Made by a program: the position numbers and the translations under genes. Shown here piece by piece: positions 7,951 to 13,066 of a DNA stretch of 13,066 nucleotides. This DNA is from Cyclostephanos tholiformis (taxonomy: Eukaryota > Bacillariophyta > Thalassiosirophyceae > Thalassiosirales > Thalassiosiraceae): the NCBI GenBank assembly GCA_036939975.1, contig JALLPB010000770.1, positions 1-13,066 on the forward strand, written 5' to 3'. Position 1 is the stretch's first letter. Each line of letters starts with the position of its first letter. The notes under the pieces were generated by a model. The model was not told where the DNA came from. It worked only from the letters and a program-made list of their open reading frames with translations, and searched no databases.

Positions 7951-8076
7951 GCGTGTACCTTAACCTAATCCGAATTAAAATGAAAAATTAAGCACTCAAG
8001 ATTTTTCACGGTTCTGTCGAGACCACTCTGCAAAAAACGCTTCCTTGACATGGCCCACGAAATCTTTTTTCAGATT
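7951..8076. other. Shared 3' interval between convergent MFAP1 and CDC37
   Basis: Only 126 bp separate the two facing stop codons. An ATTAAA at 7974-7979 could be the MFAP1 polyadenylation signal. The two 3' UTRs very likely overlap or abut, so antisense overlap of the mature transcripts is possible. Confidence 0.5.
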
Positions 8077-9632
8077 TTATGAATTCCAAAGCCCTGAATC
8101 GATACATCTCTGCATGTGATATTCTGCCTCTTCAGGCGACATCGCCCTCAGCGCCGCTTCCAATTTTTCCTTCTCTCTTGATTCGAATGCCTCCTGCATT
8201 GACTCCGGTAACGATTCGAATACCTCCAGCGGATCAAGTCCGCCAGGTCCCAACCTCTTCTCTCGTGGGATATCCGACAGTTCAACAACATCCTCAGCCT
8301 CCCCCCCCCGCTCTTTGATCTCCCTGGCGCGTTCCTCGTCCATCTCCTTTTTCTTTTGAACGGCGCGCACTTGGATCCGTTGGACGAACTCCTTCACGCC
8401 TCCCATAAATCCTTCGAACAGGTCCTTATCCTCCATGCGTTGAAAGAAGGGGTGGATGACATTTCCAGGATGGAGCTTGAGACTCTTGGCGAGCTCGGCA
8501 ATGTTGCTTATGATTTGACTCTGCCTGGCGACCAGCTTCATCTTATCGTGATAACCATTCATTTCATCCTCGAGACTTGCAAGTAGTAGGTAATTGGAGG
8601 CATTCTCCTGCAGAAGAACATCGCCATGTTGCAGGAGGAACTCCTTAGATTTGTCCATACTTTCTATGCTCATGAATTGTTCCACTACGTCAGCGTATTT
8701 TTGGGTGAACTGGTGATAGGAGAGCATGGAGACGCTGACTGATTTTGTGGGGTCGTTAGGCTGGGGTTGTAGGAGTGGAGGCTTCATAGCCTTGTTCTTA
8801 GCTACAGCAGGCGCTGGGCTCTTATGAGACTGCTTGGGCGTAGGAGTTGCTTTTGGGGTGGCATCACCAATCTTAGTTGCAGACAATTTTGCTGTTGACT
8901 TGGACACTTCCTCCAACTCATCAGGCGACCGGACCTCCAACAACTCGTCCTCTGAGCCAAGCTGATGAAATTCATCCCGACCGATGATAGCAGTTTCTGC
9001 ATCATCGACAACAACTGAATCCTCCTCCTTGGGCAAGGCGAATCCGGTCTCTGAAAACTTATTTTCGCTCACATTCTTATTAACAATCGTCCGTTCCTCC
9101 GTCACGTGACACATGTTATCTACATTCCACTTTTTGTTTTTCTCGTAATGATCCAATTTGGCCTGATTGTCTCTGTTGGAATTTTGGAGCGCCTTCAATT
9201 CGGATCGCAGTCCATCGAGATCTTCGAGATCGTCATCGGAGTCAGAGCCGTCGCCATCGGCGGCGGATGCTTTGGATAGGATTTTGTTGATTTCTTTAAT
9301 TCGAAGGTTGGCTTTGGCCATCTTGTTACCATCGTTGTTGACAGCACAGAGATAATATTATCAGATAAGTCATGATCATTCATATACGCGTGAAATATCG
9401 GAGACATTTCAGTCCCCTCACGCCTAGATGCTATCGATGTCCGGTCAATTTGTGCAACTCTCACCTCTTCATTAATCTTCTTCTTATCCTTTTCTTCCTT
9501 CTCCTCCCTCTCGACGCGACTTCGGTGTTTTAAGCGGAACCATGACTCCTTATCAATGTTGGGGTGAACGTCGTCCTCGTCGTCTGACAGCTCGATGTTG
9601 TCCCACTTTGAGTAGTCAAATCCTTTGCTCAT
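8077..9632 (-). CDS. CDC37: Cdc37, Hsp90 co-chaperone for protein kinases (two exons)
   Basis: Exon 1 is 9632-9465 and exon 2 is 9321-8077, giving 470 aa. Cdc37 delivers client protein kinases to Hsp90 in the cytosol. The N-terminus FDYSKWDNIELSDDEDDVHP matches the family kinase-binding end and keeps the casein kinase 2 serine (Ser16 here, Ser13 in human). WNVD at 121-124 closes the N-terminal coiled coil. The Hsp90-binding middle domain spans about 259-352 (ELAKSLKLHP). The C-terminal domain carries KRLGPGGLDPLEVFESLPE and ends YHMQRCIDSGLW, nearly as in animals. Between WNVD and the middle domain lies a linker of about 130 residues, Lys/Pro/Ala-rich in part and longer than I recall for human Cdc37. 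I chose the ATG at 9632 because family starts lie close to the DYSxWD motif. An in-frame ATG at 9653 would add seven residues. Confidence 0.94.
9322..9464 (-). other. GT-AG intron of CDC37 (143 nt)
   Basis: The donor is GAG|GTGAGA at 9465/9464 and the acceptor is AACAAG|ATGGCC at 9322/9321. It lies in phase 0 and joins KINEE to MAKANLRIKEI, which restores a continuous coiled coil. A CTGATAAT-like branch region precedes a short pyrimidine-rich stretch, and no other AG lies between them. The length is not a multiple of three. Exon 1's frame stays open through the whole intron and stops only at 9195, so an unspliced transcript would give a 145-residue protein from this start (152 from the ATG at 9653). 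Confidence 0.85.
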
Positions 9633-9848
9633 GGTGGAATCTTTCACCGTCAATCATTATCTGTGAAGGGTCTTGCCCCGTCTCTCCGCTCCGTCTGCAG
9701 ATTTCACATTTCAGATTTCGGACGCTTTCTGTTGGTCTGTCCTTGGCCTGTATGTAGAGTTGGAGTACCTAATAATGCTCACTTCAAGAGAGAGTCATGT
9801 ACTAATATTCAATATTCGGGCTAAGATTTTATCATATTTTATTAAATA
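9633..9848. promoter_or_regulatory. Shared divergent promoter region of CDC37 and NDUFS4
   Basis: 216 bp separate the chosen CDC37 start from the NDUFS4 ATG, so both promoters must lie here unless they extend into neighbouring genes. A direct repeat CAGATTTC occurs at 9698-9705 and 9712-9719. An AT-rich TATTTTATTAAATAATG stretch abuts the NDUFS4 start. I see no element that can be assigned with certainty. Confidence 0.5.
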
Positions 9849-10685
9849 ATGATGTCCGCCACAGCCTTCGCCCGCCGGGCCCAGCGCTCCCTCCTCGCCC
9901 TGCGGCCCCTCTCTTCCTCCGCCGCCACGGCGCCCGTGCGCACGGCCCCCTCCGCCAAGGCTCTGACCATTGCAATGCACGACGCCGAATACAACGAGAG
10001 CAGCGCCCACCTCGAGGGGGTGAAATCGGAAATCCAGAGGTACCGCGAGGAGCTCCACGCTATCGACCCGCACGCGGTTTACGCCGTGACGACGCCTCTT
10101 CCCGATCCCGTCCTCCCCGATAACAAGTCTGAGGTCGCGGCGCTAGACCCGGCGTATAGGAATCAAATTCCGCTCAACCCCGACGGGACAGAGAAGTGGG
10201 TGGTGATCAGGCAGGTCCAGTCGAAGTGGCCGGTCCAGTCCCCGCTCTCCAAGGAGGAGCCGTGGATCATTTCCTTCCAGGATTTGGGAGAGACTGGAGA
10301 GACGTGGGAAAATCCGCTGATGGGGTGGGTCTCCAGCGCCGATCCCATGGCGAACAACATGCAGCTGCAGATGTCGTTCGATACCGCCGAGAACGCCAAG
10401 TACTTCGCCGAGAAGAGGGGGTGGAAATTCATCATCGAGGCCCCCATCATCCGGAAGGGTCGGGACGATAACGCTCAGTATCAGGACGTTTTCCTTCCCC
10501 AGGATGTGGCGGGGAAGGTCAAGAGGGAGGGAAAAAAGTGCGATCACTGGCACCGTGAGGCTTCTGGTGCAAGTCATTACTTTCGTCCGCTCAAGTATCA
10601 TGGGGGTGAGACGGTGAGGCAGCATGGTCCCAATATTCAGGCGCCAATCGAGAAGGACGTCGAAAGCTTTTACAAGATGAGGTAA
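9849..10685 (+). CDS. NDUFS4: NDUFS4, mitochondrial complex I accessory subunit
   Basis: Single-exon gene of 278 aa. NDUFS4 is an accessory subunit of the matrix arm of NADH:ubiquinone oxidoreductase. The core match is residues 153-192: WENPLMGWVSSADPM, then FDTAENAKYFAEKRGW, as in the family motif WENPLMGW...AEKxGW. The first 30 or so residues (ARRAQRSLLALRPLSSSAA) are basic and rich in Ser and Ala, without acidic residues, a typical mitochondrial presequence. A second ATG at 9852 would change only one residue. Compared with the human protein of about 175 aa, this one has an extended region before the conserved domain and a C-terminal extension with HYFRPLKYHGGETVRQHGPN. It shares a short divergent promoter interval with CDC37. 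Confidence 0.93.
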   Translation: MMSATAFARRAQRSLLALRPLSSSAATAPVRTAPSAKALTIAMHDAEYNESSAHLEGVKSEIQRYREELHAIDPHAVYAVTTPLPDPVLPDNKSEVAALDPAYRNQIPLNPDGTEKWVVIRQVQSKWPVQSPLSKEEPWIISFQDLGETGETWENPLMGWVSSADPMANNMQLQMSFDTAENAKYFAEKRGWKFIIEAPIIRKGRDDNAQYQDVFLPQDVAGKVKREGKKCDHWHREASGASHYFRPLKYHGGETVRQHGPNIQAPIEKDVESFYKMR

Positions 10686-10951
10686 CATTATGCTGAGTGG
10701 GGGGGGGGGGCAGAGTTAAAAAGGAGAGGAGTATTGTTTGTGGAAAATCCCAACCAGAAGGTAAAAAAAAAATCTGACACATGTATGTAACAAATAGTAA
10801 TCTAAAATTGTGAGTCCACAATCACCATTGAAGGCAATGAGGTCTGTTGCTGGGCGAATAATAATATATATTTTTATATTTTCTCAGGGGGGAAATTGCA
10901 GAAACTAATACCTCTCAAAAAGTAAAATTTCCAATAGAAAACAATCCTATT
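10686..10951. other. Intergenic region between NDUFS4 and tRNA-Glu
   Basis: AT-rich, with a run of 12 G at 10699-10710 starting 13 bases after the NDUFS4 stop, an A-rich run near 10762-10770 and an AT-rich stretch around 10860-10880. AAAA at 10938-10941, read on the minus strand as TTTT, is a plausible RNA polymerase III terminator for the tRNA. No gene is seen. Confidence 0.5.
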
Positions 10952-11023
10952 TCCGGTACGGGGACTCGAACCCCGGGATCCTGCGTGAAAGGCAAGTATG
11001 TTGACCACCTACATCATACCGGA
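10952..11023 (-). tRNA. tRNA-Glu (anticodon UUC), intronless
   Basis: The 72-nt minus-strand sequence folds as a full cloverleaf. The acceptor is TCCGGTA/TACCGGA with seven pairs. The D arm is ATGT/ACAT. The anticodon stem is CTTGC/GCAGG with one T-G pair and loop CTTTCAC (anticodon TTC). The T arm is CGGGG-TTCGAGT-CCCCG. The GGTTCGAGTCC B box is intact. No CCA is encoded, as expected for a eukaryotic nuclear gene, and a TTTT terminator lies about 10 nt downstream. Codons read would be GAA, and GAG by wobble. Confidence 0.94.
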
Positions 11024-11842
11024 GCTTAGTCAACATGGAAAAAAATAAAATATAAATTTACTAATCTAAACTTGAATGTTGGGCAATAAAGGTGGTATCT
11101 TTTTTAGAAACCATACATTAAACGGAGGGGAAAAAATATCTGAGGAGTCACGCGTCACACTGTGACATCCCAAATACCCCTGAGAAGCGTTTTTATGAGA
11201 AAGAGATTTTCGTGTACCATCCCTTGTGCCTCACTTTATTGCTAAAAATGGCAGAAAAAATCTCAAGTACCAGTACCACACCTGGTTACCTTCTTATTCT
11301 TAGAGTCACACTTGTCTTCAATGGTTATCTCTGGTACCACACCTGTTGTAGATTATAATCTTTGGGGTCCCACTTGGACAAAAGTCATCTGTAGAGATAT
11401 GCTTAACACATGGCACTATCTGTAGCGACATGCTATCAGTAGAGCTCATCTGTAGCGTCACATTTTGTGAAGAGCTTTATTTCATGAATCACACCTTGCT
11501 GAAATTACCTTTGTTGGGGACACCAATGGTGACCAATGGTGCATAAATATGCACCTGGGCCTAAATTTTCATCATAATGGTACAGACCCACCGGATGAAA
11601 CCTAAAAACCTAAAACCTAATTCCGGTTAGGTATCCGGCAATTTTTTAGTTGCTGATGCTGCCCTTGTATTCATTGAGTTGCAGGATGGTTTTGGCCAGG
11701 GGGGTTGGTCACCATAGTCACTATGTTTTGGGGAAGGTAGGTATCGTAGCTGCACATTGGTAAGTATTGTAGTAGTAAGAGTTCAGACTTAGTAAAAATA
11801 AATAAGTACTTTTTAATAAAAATTGTTAAATGTAGAGCAGTC
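11024..11842. other. Gene-free AT-rich region with short degenerate repeats
   Basis: No convincing coding frame. Short repeated motifs occur: TACCACACCTG near 11275 and 11335, ATCTGTAG or a close variant near 11388, 11418, 11434 and 11448, and a 10-bp tandem ACCAATGGTG at 11522-11541. Small inverted repeats include GGTGCAT/ATGCACC (11538-11555) and ACCTAA/TTAGGT (11615-11632). It resembles decayed repeat DNA. Confidence 0.5.
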
Positions 11843-11871
11843 GCACCATCCGAATTAGTTCGGATGGGTGC
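11843..11871. repeat. Short inverted repeat (12-bp stem with one bulge)
   Basis: GCACCATCCGAA and TTCGGATGGGTGC pair across the loop TTAG, with one extra base in the right arm. Its right end overlaps the first bases of the larger hairpin that follows, so the two structures compete or stack. Confidence 0.75.
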
Positions 11872-11924
11872 AAAGCATAATTGTTTCTCACATCAAAATT
11901 GTGAGAAACAATTATGCTTTGCAC
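11868..11924. repeat. Perfect 24-bp inverted repeat with 9-nt loop
   Basis: The left arm 11868-11891 and right arm 11901-11924 are exact reverse complements, separated by ATCAAAATT. The arms begin GTGCAAAGCATAA. The perfection implies recent origin or selection. It could be the terminal part of a foldback element, a small-RNA hairpin or a cruciform-forming site. The sequence alone does not decide. Confidence 0.9.
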
Positions 11925-12100
11925 TGAAACTACGTAGGAATCCATACCATCTTTTTGTTTTTTCTATCCTATATATGTTGGAATAGCTACAAAATCATCA
12001 TAAAATTAATGCTTGTTTAGATAGAATAAATTATATGGGTGTGTTCTTACCCATCACACCAATAAAATTTATTGTATTGAGATCCAGATTTGTTCTTCAG

Positions 12101-12360
12101 AGGCCTCTGAGGATACAGCTATCGACAGTGCTGATGCTAGTGTGGGTGGTGCAGTTGTGCCTCAATCCAAGCAAACCCTTTCTGGCAGTCAAAAAAAGAA
12201 GATACCAAAAGGAAGTGCTACCATTTTGAACCCCCCTCAGCAGCAATTGGTACAATCAAACACTCTGTTGATGGATGCTACAGAGCCTCTCCCAGAGGAG
12301 GTGAAATATCAACTGAAAAGAGCACCAAACATCACTTGTCTTTGTTGCATTGTTGCATAG
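12101..12360 (+). pseudogene. Possible orphan exon or gene remnant
   Basis: Unrecognised. A frame open from 12025 to the TAG at 12358-12360 reads with ordinary protein composition from about 12097: SSEASEDTAIDSADASVGG, then KKKIPKGSATILNPPQQQL and EPLPEEVKYQLKRAPN. It has no ATG before the middle of the segment. A pyrimidine-rich TTTGTTCTTCAG directly before 12101 looks like a splice acceptor. The upstream exons are not in evidence, and the frame breaks after TCLCC. Another frame (12336-12524) continues with plausible residues but also lacks a start. I infer a gene fragment or internal exon. Chance cannot be excluded. Confidence 0.25.
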
Positions 12361-12957
12361 TGAATATAATGGAGATGTTGACTGAAGTTGTGAAAGGATA
12401 CTGGATAATGGCAGTCAATGCAGCGCTGACTGCCTCATGGTTAGAGAACACAAAAGGTGCCCATGCCAAATGCACCCGACAAAAGATTAATAAAAACTTC
12501 CTAGCAGGAAGAAGCTCACAATAGTGGCGGTCAAACAACAAATTAGATCCAATGGAATGCATCAAGCCCCCTGCCCTATCTCCAAAAGTAGTCACCAGCT
12601 ACATCAAACATCTCTCAAATCACTAGTAATCAAATGCCCTTACCCCTTATCAATGCTTAGCTCTCTCAAGTCCAACAAGCGCCTTTGCAAGCCTGACTAA
12701 TAATCCCGCACACATAGAAATGTGTCTGAGGCTACACTCTTAGCTTGTTGCTGGCATTTTGCAGGGACAACCTCCCACTAAGGGACAACTTTCCACTGAA
12801 ATGAGACCAAAGAGGATCTGGCATCAACATCACCAACCGGCAACGAAGGCATCGTCCTGGCCGCCCCATTGTGGACTTGCTGTGATGAAAAGCGGCAATC
12901 AAAAAGACCGTAGTCTGTTTTAACTGTACCAAGTGTTACGTTAGGATAATTTATTAA
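12361..12957. other. Region without an identifiable gene
   Basis: Short open frames exist on both strands (for example 12332-12595 minus), but none has recognisable motifs, a good start or a neighbour that would support it. No RNA gene or strong repeat is seen. Confidence 0.4.
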
Positions 12958-12974
12958 GTTATTTATTTATTAAG

Positions 12975-13013
<39 letters not shown>
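12958..13013. repeat. TTTA tetranucleotide microsatellite
   Basis: A TTATTTAT-type tract is interrupted by two TTAAG units at its left end and is then uninterrupted TTTA repeats from about 12975 to 13013. Length polymorphism is expected. Confidence 0.9.
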
Positions 13014-13066
13014 CCTCTGTAGGCCCAATTTTTGATCTACCGTTATTTAATGTATCTACAGATACA

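Noticed and set aside
9195..9464. Exon 1 frame of CDC37 read through to 9195 as a separate protein
   Set aside because: The residues after KINEE do not match Cdc37, and splicing at GTGAGA to the AG at 9322 restores the family sequence. It is treated as intron-retention sequence.
11598..11632. Telomere-like CCTAAAA repeats
   Set aside because: Only three irregular units (CCTAAAAA, CCTAAAA, CCTAA), within internal sequence. Too few and too irregular for a telomeric tract.
12332..12595. Minus-strand 87-aa frame
   Set aside because: No recognisable domain, no supporting neighbour, and it overlaps an equally plausible plus-strand fragment.
1..13066. CRISPR array, insertion sequence or prokaryotic operon
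   Set aside because: The repeats are coding arrays or short local duplications without regular spacers. No transposase motif is seen, and the genes are eukaryotic with an intron.

Overview
The window looks like nuclear DNA of a diatom, or at least a related stramenopile. Three observations support this. There is a secreted or membrane protein built of Pro/Thr repeats around a six-cysteine module of a type I associate with diatom proteins (from memory, not searched). There are eukaryotic housekeeping genes with a GT-AG intron, and there is a nuclear-type tRNA-Glu. Nothing bacterial is visible: no operons and no Shine-Dalgarno sites.

Layout. (1) 292-3783 (+): a predicted single-pass membrane protein of about 1163 aa with a signal peptide, a Pro/Thr-rich ectodomain holding the six-Cys module, a juxtamembrane domain, one membrane helix and a long acidic Ser/Asp-rich tail. 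(2) 3784-4863: intergenic sequence, then a chain of broken minus-strand reading frames with paired cysteines and an in-frame 30-bp tandem repeat. (3) 4864-5735 (-): a poorly resolved gene or pseudogene with a Gly-rich start, an acidic middle and an end resembling the C-terminal half of a SET domain. (4) 5881-7950 (+): the spliceosomal protein MFAP1 with large poly-Ser, acidic and RGG additions. (5) 8077-9632 (-): the Hsp90 kinase co-chaperone Cdc37, in two exons. (6) 9849-10685 (+): the mitochondrial complex I subunit NDUFS4. (7) 10952-11023 (-): tRNA-Glu(UUC). (8) 11024-13066: AT-rich DNA without a convincing intact gene, holding several strong hairpins, short direct repeats, a possible orphan exon (about 12101-12360) and a TTTA microsatellite.

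MFAP1, Cdc37 and NDUFS4 form a compact block. MFAP1 and Cdc37 converge with 126 bp between stop codons. Cdc37 and NDUFS4 diverge from a shared interval of about 200 bp. They serve unrelated core functions (splicing, kinase chaperoning, respiration), so the packing reflects genome compactness rather than a pathway. The most unusual items are the membrane protein, the uncertain SET-like locus with the broken frames beside it, and the perfect 24-bp inverted repeat at 11868-11924. I did not find a demonstrable new multi-gene system.
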